DNA from: Dichotomocladium elegans
Lineage: Eukaryota; Mucoromycota; Mucoromycetes; Mucorales; Lichtheimiaceae
Reading direction: 5' to 3'
Assembly: GCA_025716815.1 (NCBI GenBank)
Contig: JAIXMN010000004.1
Location: 1,798,001 to 1,862,000, forward strand
Length of the DNA stretch: 64,000 nt
Part shown: piece after piece, positions 1 through 13,000 of the stretch
Numbering within the stretch: position 1 is the stretch's first letter
How the letters are laid out: every line of letters begins with the position of its first letter
The notes under the pieces: model-generated
What the model saw: only the letters and a program-made list of their open reading frames with translations
What the model was told of the DNA's origin: nothing
Database searches by the model: none
Position numbers and translations under genes: made by a program

Positions 1-2297
1 TGAAATTCACATTCACGTTTTTATGAAGATGGGCAAGAACATGTTGTCGAGGACCATGGCTTGCCCTGATCCTATATACTATGTCGCTGATGAGAAAGTG
101 TACTCTCTTCAATCTGTTTGCTCCCACAGAAGATATCTTCCTGGCCTATCTTCCAACGGTAACTTTGAGCTTGTTGCTACGCGTATCTCCAAGCGAAACG
201 ATTCAGGCATCCGCCTGTGAGAAGCCATTTCCTAAAGGTCACCTTCTTTCTGTAGATCTATCCGACACATTTTTGCACCATGGCCTCCATCCCGAATCGC
301 TTCGCTTTCATCACCTGAAATGTAAGAATCCATTGTATCAATATTTCATGATACCGCCACTTTTGGCTTTGCCTCCAGTCCCAATATCATCGCAAAAATG
401 TACAGGTCCATCTTGGAGCATTTGCGCTCAAAGATATTAGGATCTCAGCACACTTAAACATCTGGACGTTTCTAGCAAAATTCAAGCAATTGGCAGTACA
501 GGAGGCATAAAACGTATCGACTGTATTACAGCAATCTGGATGGTTCATCAACTTCAAGCATTCATGTTTGACCTGTCTCCGCACTCAGCAGCTAGAACAC
601 CTCGGTATTTTTTATTGAATATTGTCCACATGGCAGCATCTCTCCCTTGGCGAAGGCTTCGCTACATCTATTGATCCATCAGACACATTTCTCAAGAAAC
701 CCTATCGACAAATCTCCTATAGTTAATCTCAGTCTGAGGGCGAGCATCCAAATCGCGAATTACACTATTTTCCGGCTAGGCTGTACATTCGAAAATTACT
801 CTACGAACAAAAACCAGGCAATACGGAGCGAGAGAGACTTGGACCATCCTCGTTAGTTAAATCATTCCAATATGCAGAAACTCTAATGATGGTGCCTTAC
901 TCTCGTCCATTGGAAATGGTCGCTCGATGCTCCTCGTCTCCTCTTCTCGGACATAATTCGAAGATACTAGCACTATTGGTTGAGGCTGGGCACTAGGCCC
1001 TCAAACCCGTTCGCATACCAAGGATTCTACAGACTCATCGAGACAGACAGAAGTACTAGCCTGCCTTACATCGACAAGAAGGGAAGCGCGCAACCCGTCT
1101 CTTCCTCTTCATGAACTCGCAACATAAGTCTGGATCACAACATCATGATCTAGACACAGTATATCCAAGAGATACACAATTAGGTTTCCTGATATGTATT
1201 CACATTGCTAATACTTCAACTATCAATGGCGGATCAAACCAATTATTTCCATCGACATACTGGCAAACCAGATGACGATGTAGCTACCAAAATCGGTAAT
1301 CTGGCTTTCGGATCCGGAAGCTATCCGTATTGAAGCATTTATCGCCCTTGGAAAAATTGGATGAACCTACACTGGATTTGATCTCACGGATATTATAGCG
1401 ATCATCACGGTACAGCTTTCTCGCATAGCCTTTGCAATCTGTTTTTGCCCAATGTGATTTGATTTTCCGTACTTCAGCGCTTGGCTCAGTTTTCGCCGCT
1501 CATTCTCCCAGTTGAGGCGGTCCTCTCAAAAGCCGCATCTCCCCCTTTTCCAGAGTGCAAAAGCAATGGGAAGATCTCGTCCGAACAGCATCGTTACTTG
1601 GCTTGCACTTAAGAACATATAAAATATTTCACAGACCGTGTTCCAAGAAAGCTGACTTGCTCAATATTCTTCCCTCTATTCGGCGAACCACACCCTCCGG
1701 TCTCTACTCTGAAGACTACGGAAGATGTGTTGGCCCATTTACATGATAGCCCGAGTACCGTTCGTAGTGATCTCTTGGTGATCTCATTTAGATTTACTTT
1801 TAATACATGCGCCGCCAATTGCTATATATTGAATCATTATGCGCATCACTAACTCTCTATTTAGCCTACGCATGTTCACTCGATCACTTCTCACGCTCGT
1901 ACATCAGATAATTTGCTACTACAATAGTTGGGATTCCTCTTGGCTATGGTCGCTTTTCTCCGTTGGGACGACTTGACTCGCGTTCCTTTCTTATTATGTG
2001 AGATGCTGGAGTCTGACGCTACTCTCCAATTTATGGTGATGGCTCCCAAGGGGATTCAAAGGGACGACGCATCATCAAGCTATAACTATCCAACCGCACG
2101 CTACTGAAGTTACAATGTCACCTAGGAGCAAAACTTCATAATAGATCACATTATGACCTTGTGTAGCTGAGCTTCGGCGAATGCTTCACAAGAATCATTG
2201 TCAACGCAATCAGACGGCTATATCAGCTTTACGAGTTAGGTCCTCTCCAGAACGCCCCCGGAGACATTCTTCGGTACCTTTTTATTTTTTTTCTGAT
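1..2297. other. No supported gene; decayed sequence
   Basis: Only short open stretches on both strands, with frequent stops and no splice-consistent gene model. Around 1310-1390 (+) there is a leucine-rich stretch (reads like RKLSVLKHLSPLEKL) that could be the relic of an F-box/LRR-type protein, but this is not strong enough to name. The segment leads into a degenerate mobile element. Confidence 0.4.
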
Positions 2298-3942
2298 CAT
2301 CTTCCGTAAAATAGTGGTCCAAACAAACTGTCCCTTTCGTATTACCCTATACTATTTTAATATTAATGCAGCATATACTGGTATAAAAGTACAACCCATA
2401 TGGCCTACATCAAAACAAAAAACTCAGCGCCCTCATTTATCATTGAACGGTATACTCACTAAGAAATCATACATCTAGATCCTCACCAGCAGTCGGCGCA
2501 ACCATCACAGCCCTGCCATTCCGAGGGTGAAGCACGCTGTTCATACAATGATTGCTCTAACGGCATAACCAAAGTGAAATCGTCTATGTATTTGGAGGTA
2601 TCTGCTGGTTAGAGCAATATCATGAGCCCCTTTAAACGTTGGTCACTGTTATCCACACAAGCGTATGGATTTGCCGAATACACTTTCATCACCAACACGA
2701 GATTTACATTTTAATATCTAGGAAAACATGACGAATTTCTTGAAGTTCAATTCTTCATCGTCAACACAGCCGAATGCCCCACCTAAGGGGAAACTTCCCG
2801 TATCCGAGACCTGATTAATTATCTTAAGGATGAATATCATCGGATATATCGATATGATATGCCTGTGTTTCCTCACTCTCATCAATGTTCCTCTTACAAA
2901 GACACTATCTATACCGCCTACATGTATAATGTTCCCATGCAGTTTGGTCTACGCTTCCGAAGTGTTATCAATGTTTATTTCTGAATCGCCGTTTACGAAA
3001 ATAATCAGTCGCACATGGGAGCTGACTGCGCAGGAACTAAACCACGATCATGTACATCAGGACCTTTATGAACCATCGTCCAGCATGCCGCAAAAATCCA
3101 AGCGGGCAACTGCCCGTCGAGATGTAGGAAAGGAAAACGTACCTACTGGGTTTTCGTTTCTTCGGGAAACGTAGGATGTCCTAAACGCTCACGCTCGAAA
3201 CTACCAAATTCAGCACCAGAGCATCTATTACGACACGAAAGCCATCCCGATAAACATTCCAACACCCCTTCTCAACTCCCACACGATTGCCAAGAGAATG
3301 GAATATGTGGATTCAATTTCGCCGCCAGTACTCATCATGATAAATGGAATCGATACCAAAATTCTTTGCTACCGTATCCTGGGTTGCAGAGTGAAATACC
3401 CGTTTAATATATAAAGTATCGTGCTAGAGACGAGTTGTAAACATGAAATCCGAGGCGCTCAAGCCCCAAGAGTCCGAGCTGCTTCGATTCTACGGGACTA
3501 TTCATGCCTGCTGTGTTGGTCCTGCAAGGTTCAAGTCGACAAGTGGCACGTCAAATTCAAATAACCCGGAATGAAGACAATACTGTATATGCTATATGTT
3601 ATGGAACCGGAATCTGACAGCAGCTTTTTATATGCATCATATCCTCTGGAGTGTTCGGCAAGATGGTATCATCCCAGCATGGTTTCGGAGAGGAACTGCT
3701 GCGCAAAAATGTCTGAAGCTGGTGAAGGCCACGCTCATCCTAATCGGTGTAGTAGAGCGTAAGACCATGACGGAGGGAAGGCCGGGAAGATAGGCCGACG
3801 ATCCTGATCAACACCAAAACAATAGTTTACAGATCGATTATCGCTGATGCACACTCAGGATAACCATAGCACTTTGACAGGCAAAGCTTTCTTCCCCTAG
3901 GAAGGATGGTATAAGTTAACGGGGTGTGGAGACTAAGGTGTG
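2298..3942 (+). mobile_element. Degenerate Fanzor element, copy A
   Basis: Relic of a Fanzor (eukaryotic TnpB-like, RNA-guided nuclease family) element. It aligns by eye with the better copy at 28348-30495 along its whole length: the 5' leader (AAACTGTCC near 2324 and the AC-rich stretch near 2400), the N-terminal coding part (2500-2560), the YTA.V.NN region (2900-2960), the YYD.KA region (3228-3250), the last RuvC block (WNRNLTAAFYMHHIL near 3605) and the 3' noncoding block ending near 3940. The middle is shortened: YYD to WNR is about 370 bp here against about 840 bp in copy B. Many stops and frameshifts. The RuvC-III aspartate expected in NRD is asparagine (NRN), so even the surviving motif is dead. 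No terminal repeats were recognised; the ends are set by where similarity to copy B stops. Confidence 0.75.
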
Positions 3943-4783
3943 ATCCAACAACTCGATTGCAATCTCTGCGGCAGGTACGGTAGCAGGCACGCTTTTGTTT
4001 TTCCGTTCAAGGGGACCCGGACCAAATTTTTTGATTGCTTTGTAAAGCGACCCTGCGCTGCCCTCCACGGATCTTCATCAATGACGGTTATCTTGTCCTG
4101 TAGTTGCATAGCAGCCATAAGTAGATTTACACACATGTATATGTATATGAAGGCGCATCCTCCTTTCACTCCCCTCCTCCACCATGAACTGCGCAATTAG
4201 AAAACGGTGGCATGATCACGCATGACCGGGTCTGCACCCTTTACCGACGCTTGAAAAGGAAACAATTACCCGGCTTTCATATTGGGTGAGCGCCGCGCAT
4301 GTTTCCCTGTCGGCTGACTTCATGTTTCGGAGCGGGAAAACCTTTACGGGCCGATTACACCTTGTGTCGTCTCCGATGAAGGCCGTTTCAGAACCCTAGC
4401 GCTTTTGTCTTGCCCCCAACCCCTCTCACCCCCTGTCATGCAGGTAGGGCTTGCAAATGCACTACTGCCCTTATAGCAGAGATAGAGTATCTACTGCACA
4501 CAGAGGTCATAACCATCGTCATCTTTCGCCGTCGTCGCATCCGTGTCCCCGCCCGCTTCTGCTGCTGATGCTGCCACGGTCGCCGACCCATTTTCTGGCG
4601 GATAAATGACTCGGGCCGAGAAACGGAGTGTAGTACAAGAAAATTTTCTTCGTCTTTTCTCTCTCTCTCTTTCCTTTCTCTTACCAAGTTTGGACAGCCT
4701 ATAAAACGAAAGTGTGTGTGCGCTTTTCTGCATTCTTTCTTCCTCCCTTTTCCTCTCCTCTTTATAGACTGTATCATTTAACT
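3943..4783. other. Intergenic region and AUR1 leader
   Basis: No gene recognised. Overlapping short open frames on both strands at 3933-4200 mirror each other and show no family motif. From about 4640 the sequence becomes pyrimidine-rich (CTCTCTCTCT, then TCTTTCTTCC) up to the AUR1 start, which is typical of a fungal core promoter and 5' leader. Confidence 0.4.
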
Positions 4784-6081
4784 ATGACCGCCGTCAGATC
4801 CATTCTACCGCGGCAGTGGTCATGGACGCATATCGGCAATGTCATCATGGGCGTCCTTCTCACCTTGGACTTGTTCATCATCGAATCCCCACCTTTGCTC
4901 GTACGACTGACTTTGGGCATTCTACTGCTCTCCTCAACGATGATTCCGTATATTCGCCGCTTCACTGTCCCGGCTATGCCCATCTTCACCTGGTTGATCA
5001 CTTTCTATGCCGCTCGTTACATTCCACTCGAGTATCGACCGAACCACATCTTTGTCAACATCTTGCCTAGCCTTGAACGCATCCTCTACGGTGCCAATCT
5101 GTCAGAGATAATCAGCAAAAACCAACATCCCGTCCTGGATGTACTGGCCTGGCTTCCCTATGGTGTCATTCATTTTTCACTCCCTTTCATCTTTGCGGCT
5201 GTCCTCTTTGTATTTGGTCCCCCAAAGTCATTGCCCGTCTATGGCCAGGCGTTCGGCTGGATGAATTTGATGGGCGTCCTGACTCAGCTATGTTTCCCCA
5301 ATGCATCGCCATGTAAAGTATTCTGGTAACAGGAATGGAAGGAAGCGGAAAATGCTTATACATGTATGTGTATGTTTTAGGGTATGAGCTGAGTTACGGA
5401 TCAGCACCTGCTGATTACTCTGTGCCCGGTGAAGCAGGTGGCCTTGCACGAATTGACGAGCTGTTCGGCCTCAACTTGTATGGCTCGTCCTTTGGTGCGT
5501 CGCCGCTCGTCTTTGGAGCTTTCCCGTCGCTTCATTCCGGATCAGCAACAATCGAAATGTGCTTTCTTGTCTATCTTTTTCCTCGAATGTGGCCTGTGGC
5601 AATCGGCTATACCATGTGGATGTGGTTTGCGACAATGTACCTTACGCATCACTATCTGATTGATCTTGTTGGTGGTTCAATTTATGCGTTCTCGACCTTT
5701 TTCGTCGCTCGTCGCTACCTACCCCCGCTTCGAGATGATTGCAAAACGCGCCTTTCGTATCTCGGCATTCAAACAGTTTCGGTGCGCGCATTCTTGCGGA
5801 GTATTGAGTTTAGACTCAACTACGCTCATCTCCTTCCGCTCACCTCCAAGGACACCGACAGCGCTAACGAAGAAACTCTTACCAAAGAGACCGACGATAT
5901 GTTTGTCCTCAAGGAACCTCTTGCCCTCCGTCTGCGCCGGTTGGATAATAGCAGCAGTGATGAAGAAGAGAACGCAGGTCTGTCTTACTCGGGCACTTCA
6001 ACGCCAGCAGAACCCGCGTCGCCGACCACGCCTCGCTCGCCTTTCACATGCCCTCAATTCCCTCTACACGCAAAACCCTAA
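4784..6081 (+). CDS. AUR1: Inositol phosphorylceramide synthase catalytic subunit (Aur1 type)
   Basis: Transfers phosphoinositol from phosphatidylinositol to ceramide in the Golgi, the fungal-specific step of sphingolipid synthesis and target of aureobasidin A. Exons 4784-5312 and 5381-6081 join through a 68-bp GT-AG intron to give 409 residues. The N-terminal half holds several hydrophobic segments. Exon 2 holds the PAP2-type catalytic motifs: FPSLHSG (His228) and THHYLID (His267, Asp271). The His-His-Asp spacing of 39 and 4 residues equals that of the yeast triad (H255, H294, D298). The C-terminal 120 residues are hydrophilic, acidic and Ser-rich and probably cytosolic. ATG 4784 is the first ATG after the pyrimidine-rich leader; the frame stays open upstream but has no ATG. 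Converges on RER1. A serine palmitoyltransferase small subunit, from the start of the same pathway, lies at 54.5 kb. Confidence 0.93.
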
Positions 6082-6993
6082 TCCTCTCCTACCTACTACT
6101 TCTCTACTACGTCTAATATTGCTATTTCTATTACTAATCTACGCACTACTAACCCTTACTGCTATTCTTAAACTAGTATTTTATTGTACATTTCCTCCCA
6201 TTGTTCGTCTTCCTGCATTCTCACTACTCCTACCACTGCTTATACACACACGCGCGCGACTACGCATTGCATTCGCTTATAATATTGTAACCCATTTCAT
6301 GGCAATGACATTTTTCTCTGAAAAGAGCAAATCCTTTCTGGTTTCACATGACGCGTTGATGTCCACAAAGTCCCAAGTACAAGAGGAAGGCAAAACTGAA
6401 CAGTGTGAAGAGCTTTCGAATGTGAATGAAAGGGAGTTGGGCCGTGGACATGGCTAACGAAAAAGAGAAATTGTTTTCCATTCCTGTATGTATAATCGGT
6501 TCCTCTATCTCTCTCGCTCTTTTCCTCTCTTCCCTTCCGTCTCTCTTTTCCTTACCTTTCTTTTTTTGGAATCCCATTATCAGGTTCGATGGAACACATA
6601 ACGCCTGCAAGAATGCCCTTTTAGGACTAGAACCTTCAAAAAGTTTGCACCAATTACAAGGCAGTGCCTGAACGGAAAATTCGGCGTCCCGGATTATGCA
6701 GTGAGAAAAAGAAGAAGTCGCAACACGATAAGTCACATGGTTCGTTCCAGAAAAAGGTGGCCGACGGGGCAGTACAGGTAGGACAGTGTCCAGCACCGAC
6801 CCATCTCCTGGAGAGTTGAAGGGAGAGGAGGGGGTGGTGAATCCATGAATGCCTTACATACTCTCTGGTGCTTTTTTTTTTTTAAAAAAAAAACCTTTAT
6901 TTATCGTTTTACTGCCGATTATCCAAATATCTATGTATGCAACTGATGTGTAGAGTACAACGGATAGTGACGTCATGTTCCTGGCCAACCGCA
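6082..6993. other. Convergent 3' region between AUR1 and RER1
   Basis: About 900 bp between the two stops. It holds the presumed 3' UTRs, pyrimidine-rich tracts and an A/T homopolymer run (T then A, near 6870-6893). Open frames here are short and lack recognisable motifs. Confidence 0.4.
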
Positions 6994-7959
6994 TTACCTA
7001 TCCCGGCTGCTGCCAGGACCATAGTTCTTCTTACCCAAGTCAAAAGGGATGTATTTGTACTTGATCATGTGCTTGATTTGCCGCCGCATGGTGATAGCAA
7101 AAAGGATGCAAAAGTACACCAGGAGAATTGGCCAGAATACCGGAATGTCAAAGATGCTAAAGAAGCTGCAGAAGACTGCAATCACAGTAGCCTTAGTAGC
7201 AGAGTACCTAGTTACACATACGCAATCCAAGCAAAGAACAAAAAGTTAGCACCATTCTCTTTCACTGCTCCTTTCTTATCCACTTGCCAAAATTTAAACT
7301 CTGGAAGTCTTCTAATAAAAGGCTTGAATTCCTCGTCCGCTTTCGTAGGTAAGCCCGGTCCTTCTTCTACCTCGTTCTCTTGCGTATCCAACTCAATGGA
7401 CGGATCAAATTTAGGTGTCAAGAAAGCCAGGAACATATTAAGCAGGTAGATTCCTTTTTGGTTGAAATACAAAAATGTGAGTTTTCGGTTTCACAGGCTT
7501 TTCCGTCCTGTTTCCATACCTAGCGCATAACTATCATATGCAAGAACATAACAATAACAATAATAATAATAGTGGTAGTAGTAACAAGCCTTTTCGGTAA
7601 GTATTCGTAGGAAGAAAACACTCATGTGTATCGAAAATATTGCTTTGAGCTCACCAGACAATGTACCAGCCTTGAGCATAGAGAATGCGAGCCATAAAGA
7701 GTAGCAGCAAGACACCAGTACCGATCCAGCGCTGCGGCACATACGGTGTTGTATCATCGAGTATACGTTGCCAGCGCTAATAGTATTAAAAAAAAAAGCG
7801 GAATTCAACATGGTTCTCATGAATAATGCTGTCCATGCATGGCTTCCCAGTCCCGTCGCCATTCGTGTACATATGTTCTATATGTCTTACTCTTTCGATA
7901 GCTATCTTCTTATCCATGAGACTGATGCCAGCATGTCCATCGCTTATATCGTCATTCAT
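6994..7959 (-). CDS. RER1: RER1, Golgi-to-ER retrieval receptor
   Basis: Golgi membrane protein that binds transmembrane domains of escaped ER proteins and returns them by COPI vesicles. Coding exons on the minus strand: 7891-7959, 7655-7776, 7520-7530, 7288-7453, 6994-7207, giving 193 residues, the usual family length. The Rer1 signature is clear: [61 protein letters not shown] (C-terminal basic retrieval region). Four membrane segments are expected. Two splicing oddities: exon 3 is only 11 nt, supplying most of CYALG, and the last intron (7208-7287) starts with GC (GCAAGT) instead of GT. Both are needed to keep the conserved frame. The start is the ATG opening the first phase-compatible exon; its N-terminus (MNDDISDGH) is short and acidic, as usual. 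Confidence 0.93.
7520..7530 (-). other. RER1: 11-nt internal microexon of RER1
   Basis: Minus-strand reading TTATGCGCTAG, preceded by acceptor TGATAG and followed by donor GTATGG. It completes a split Cys codon, adds Tyr-Ala-Leu and gives the first base of the next Gly, restoring the family motif YALGIYLL between flanking introns of 124 and 66 bp. Confidence 0.85.
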
Positions 7960-8177
7960 TTTAGTATTATTTAGAATCAAAAGGGAGAATGCAGACAAAC
8001 CACACACTCTCACAAATAAGGGATGCCGGTGCAACTACGGTCCAATGCTTCCACGTAAACCAATGAGAGAGAAGCTAATCGGATTCTGAATACCGTTACA
8101 GGGCGCAAAAAGAGTCACACATTCTCCGGGGATGATAATTAATGAGGAATGCGGGATGGCCCACAGCATTTTATTTC

Positions 8178-10037
8178 TTAGCAGACAAAGAGGTCGTCGA
8201 CATTGATAGGATGCGAGCAGCTTAGCTGAGGTCGCTGGGAGTACCTGTCTCTTAGGATATCTCGAACGCTGTTAAGCAGTTCTTGGTATGTCTGATGGGG
8301 ATTCTCTCGAAGAGTGGCTATGATAGCAAACGGATCAATCACCTCTTCCAATTTCTCTACCCCCACCCCTTTCTCTCTTTTGTTCGACCTACTTGTGAAT
8401 GCATAACTCATCGCTCCCGTTGCCTTGCCTGCTTCTTGTGCATCAGCCGATGTCTGATCATCCTTGCAACTACATATTCCAAGTGGTTACCACCGTTCCT
8501 TCTGTTCCTTTCTTTCTTTCTCTTTTTTTACCCGCTGAACATGATGACATCGGCCTTCGAGCTATTCTCTCTGCGGTTTTCTTCTTCTGTATCGCGCGAG
8601 CGGAACAGCTTCTGGCCGAGGCTCATCAGCGATGAAAGCGCAGCTTCACGGTCGCCACCCGCGTAGGCCATCCCAATTTCAAGAAGGCCCTGGCCTGCGG
8701 TCTTGTACAGATTTTGCTCCTTGAGGGTACCCTTCGTCGAGTAGGTGTAGGGTAAGTCGAGCACTGTGCCCGAATGACAGCTATCAAAGATACACGTCAG
8801 GCGGCAGCCTTCAGGAAGTGGGCGGACGAGAAGGTCATGGATATCCTAGATAAAAGGATGTCAGATGGATTTCATACAAGAACATGAGAGAAAAAAAGGT
8901 CCTTTTACGTCGTCTTTTATCTGGCCATCCGAGCCCTCATATTCTGCATGATCAACGGGATAGATCGTCTCGTCATACCCATCTGCCTCATCGTCATGAT
9001 CTTCCACCTATAAGGCGTCACAGCAATTTACATTCGAGTCGCTATTTTTTTTTTTTTTTTGGTTCTTGTTCACACTTACAAAGCCACCATGTCCACTGTA
9101 GTGGAAGAAAAAGCTACAATGTTTTTTCCCTTGATTAGCTCAAAACTTAAAAATAAAAGAACCACGCCTATTCCTTCCATTTCAAAACATACGAATCGTT
9201 TTCCTCGGCATCCCGCACAAGCCATTGCATCGCTGCAATAATGTTGGAGCGCGTCGGGATGAATCGGGGCTCTTGTTGGTCGTCTGTCAAGATAACCATG
9301 TCCTCTTCCTTAAATCCATAAAGTGTCATTAAAAAATCCTTAACGTTATGGACATCGTTGATGCAGCCTAAATGTTTTTTAATAAACCTTTTTTTTTTGA
9401 TAAACGTGCATAACTCACCATCCAGCTGATTTTCGGTATTGAAATAGTTGATGCCGATCAATAGTGCTCGTTTGCGTCCTTCACCTGATAAACATCAATT
9501 CCTTCAGTTGCATAGATCGGCGAGGCAATTTTTTGGCGCATGGGGGCGGATACTTACAGTTTGAGAGTTTGACATTGGCGTTGGGACCCTGCACTTTAGA
9601 GCTGACCTTGAGAAAAAGCTGACCATTCTCGGGCTGGTCGATGAGCTGATTTTCATCGACGTCGTTGTCTTGCTGTTGGTGCTGGAAAACCATCCCGCCA
9701 TGGTGATGCTGGAAGCCTGAAGTCGGCAATGTGTTTTAGTGTTTGTGTGTAACAAAATGCCTCAACGCGCGCGCCCCCCTCCCGTTTTCCACTGCGTACC
9801 TTCCGGGTCAGGGTCACCATAGCCACCATACTGTGACAAAAGTATTACCTACCAATTCTCTCTCCCGCGTGTCCTTCCCTCCACATATCTCTTTCGCCTC
9901 CCCTCTCTCCCTCCACGCATAAAATATAGAAGCACGCTATTTACTGAAGTCGAGGAGTATTCGGAAACTTCGCCGTTGTTATTCGAGTACGAATATGAAT
10001 ACTCTGTCCGCTGATAATGATAGCTTTCTTCAGACAT
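8178..10037 (-). CDS. MCA1: Type I metacaspase
   Basis: Calcium-dependent Arg/Lys-specific cysteine protease of the caspase-like fold, linked in fungi to protein quality control and stress-induced death. Ten minus-strand exons: 9945-10037, 9800-9830, 9558-9716, 9419-9484, 9193-9367, 9080-9113, 8909-9007, 8532-8845, 8393-8469, 8178-8317; 395 residues. Phases close throughout. The N-terminal prodomain is short and rich in Tyr, Ser, Gln and Asn ([17 protein letters not shown]). The p20 part follows: [21 protein letters not shown], then the catalytic His183 in HYSGHGG and Cys242 in FDSCHSG. The C-terminal p10-like part includes [16 protein letters not shown] and [10 protein letters not shown]. 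Both catalytic residues are present, so it should be active. Numerous 51-83-bp introns; the smallest internal exons are 31 and 34 nt. Start chosen as the ATG at 10037, upstream of which no coding similarity is seen. Confidence 0.92.
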
Positions 10038-13000
10038 GGGGCTTGTGTATATGGAAGAGAAAGAAGAGCGAAAAAGGACCTAAAGCGGGGGCTGGTCGCT
10101 CCGGAAGCACTTTTGGCCAATTCGTTTGGCTGCAATAAACGACCTTTTGTACCACCTTTCCCGCATATTCCAAACACTTGTTGCAACGACTAAAGTTAAT
10201 GCCCGGGTTACACCGCCCGAGTACCAGCTCATTTTTCCGTCCTCTTGCTCTTTTCCTTCTCACACACATACACGCACGCATACACGTTCATATAAACGCC
10301 GCCGCCGCCCCCCGGCGCGTGTGTGTATGTGTGCGCGCATGCGAATGGCCTCAGAGCAATCAACAGCAATGGACTTGTAAGGTAAGACCTAGAAAGCTGA
10401 AGACGATGCATTCAACGCGCGTGCGATTACTAGTTGCCTCACTAAGGCGGTGGTGGAGGGCCGATATCTGCATCGAGAAAGGGAAATTCCCATCCCTTTT
10501 GCTAACATTGAAATGTTGTCTTATTCAACATGAGCAGCAGCAGCGAAGAAGGGCCATTTAGGCTGTACATACTGCAAATGTGGGGACTTACAGAGGTAAA
10601 TATCGCGTAAGGCCTGACATTCAATATCTCTGTTTGATACAGCATTGCATAAATTATCTTCCGTTATATGCCTATATATATATGTATGATATGTGTGGAC
10701 CAGCGCTTGGGTCCTGCTCTGAAAGAAATCGCGACCGGATATGGTTACAGCATCCGAATTGCTGGTAACGCTGAATAGCTTATAATTACAATTCAAAGAC
10801 GTTAAGCACTTTGGGTGCTAGCTTTCTAAAGTTATCCCATTCATCAAATATAAAAGTCTTTCTAGGGTTCGGTTAACTAAATATCATATTCGAAATACGT
10901 TCATGTCGTGAGTTTGTAGAAGATGGTACATCTTTTTCGGCTACTCACTGCCCATGAGTTGAAGAAACTCTATGTATTGCATTATATTGCCACGAGACCG
11001 TAGGCTTACACGGAATCATTATGACATGGTGACCACTGTGTAACATCCAGCCTTCATCTTCCCGAACATAGCTTGCTGGCAGCGGTACATGCGTATGCTT
11101 CAGATTAAGAAACTATCTTCCTATATTCCGCGATATGTCCAAGAACAGTTGATAAAATGTCAGAAGAGAGATACGTTCATTCCTTCTGCCAGTGATTTAT
11201 TCGGAAACAATGGCTCTTTGGCTTTCCTTAAGATTGAAAGCATATAAAGATATCGAACAAATTAGGCACCGCCGAAATACATCGCCTGCCTATGCCAAAA
11301 AAAAATCTACGCAAGCTACATGTACCAACGGTGATTTGTAATCTCCTTCATTCACTCCTGTAGGTTCAGGTGACACATACTCTTTATGGCAACTGCAAAT
11401 AAAAGACGTTCACCCCTTCTCTCTTTTTCTTTTCCCCATCCCTACTTCCCCGACCCAAACTCCAATTAGGCAGTTCTGCCGGGCACCACGTCTCTATTGC
11501 ATGGCATGAACCTACATTACTTCAGTAACTTAGTAGGTTTATATAAGTATGTGCCCTACTTAGGGAGGCTCTATGTATTCAAGAGAAGGGTGGAAGCTGC
11601 CATTGGTTTCCAGAACAGGGGAGATGATCAGATAGTTCCTTATTTCTATGAACTTTACAGCAGCATTAAGCGATCTCCATCGACTGATAACGTTATTAAA
11701 CAGATAGACTACTGTGCGATATATATAGATATTATGGAAGTAAGGATGGGTATGCAGTGCCGGAGGATGAACAGCAGTATAATAAGCGTTGTCTTTTAGG
11801 CAGTATTTCTTTTCGACGATATATACGCGAATACGGGTTCACACTGGTCGCACGGCCTCAAACAGCGTTTTGATTTAAGGTTTTACGATGCCACTGAGTA
11901 ACATGAGGGTTTTGGAGGGTTCATACTGTATGCTTCAGACAGAACAGGATAGATTCAGGGCGCGCAGCAGAAAATTTATCCCAAAAACTTGGCAAACCCC
12001 GTGGTTCTCGGCGGGTGGGTGGCCAAGGAAAATATGATGTCGATCGTACTACAGTAGCCTACCCCACTTTAGCAAGATTTCCATACCGATGCAACCTGTC
12101 TTATAAGCCGGATGAATGTGACAATCGAGTCATTATCCGAAATATGATCATTGATAAAGTGGTGTCTCTATTCATCAAAGCGCAAGTGACCTTCTTTTCT
12201 ATTGCACAATCTACTCCAGCCATCTATCCCGCCGTAGCAGCATTCTTCGAGAGGAACATGGTGTCATGATTAGCTGCTGCTGTTACCGCTACCAACTTTA
12301 CCAAACCCGCCTCTTTTCTTTCATCATCCTGTGCAACAAGGCACAGTGTTGACCTGCAACACAAACATCAGCAACAAGCACAGCTGCTAATGTAAGCCCA
12401 GTATTCAATCGACAAGAATTTCAGACGACTTGTACCAATATCAAATAGAAACGTTAGACAAAACAGTGTTTAGAATGTGAACTGGGCCACAGTCTTTTAC
12501 TCGTTGTGATGTAATGCGTAAACATCATGACAAGTTGGAATACCTGGGTAACTTTATTTACGACAAGCTGCATCTGTGCCTTCATAACCAAGGTCCATAC
12601 GCAAACATAGCGATCTACCCATACATTGCATGTTTAGACTTTTTTATAGGTCAATCCATAGGCTCGCTCTATGTATCATGAAAAAAAAATTATGCATGTT
12701 TGCAAACAAAAAAATAGCTCATATATACATATAGAGTCGCGTGGTAGACCAGCACAGAGAACGACTATTTGCTTGCATGGATTGTTACGAAACTGGAGAT
12801 GTTGGGAACGTGTATGTACAAATATGCGCTCCAGGTACCTACTATATTTACGCATACAAAATGAGATAATCGATTGAGAACGTTCTAGTGTCAAAATTGT
12901 CATATAACGCAAAGAGTAAAAGCGTAATACATGTCTAAAGTGTATAAACGATGATATCTTATAGTTTTTTTTTCTTTGAACATGACAAGGCAACATTGGC

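Noticed and set aside
3933..4200. Two overlapping 86-87-codon frames on opposite strands
   Set aside because: Mirror-image open frames without motifs, in decayed flanking DNA next to Fanzor copy A.
6868..6895. A/T homopolymer run as a retroposon tail
   Set aside because: No target duplication or coding relic next to it; simple homopolymers occur throughout this genome.
10796..10877. Protein-like fragment FDEWDNFRKLAPKVLN on the minus strand
   Set aside because: Stops close by on both sides and no further homologous segments; may be a relic but cannot be named.
11497..12269. Two 84-100-codon plus-strand frames
   Set aside because: No recognisable domain, no splice-consistent extension and low-complexity-free but unremarkable composition; most likely chance.
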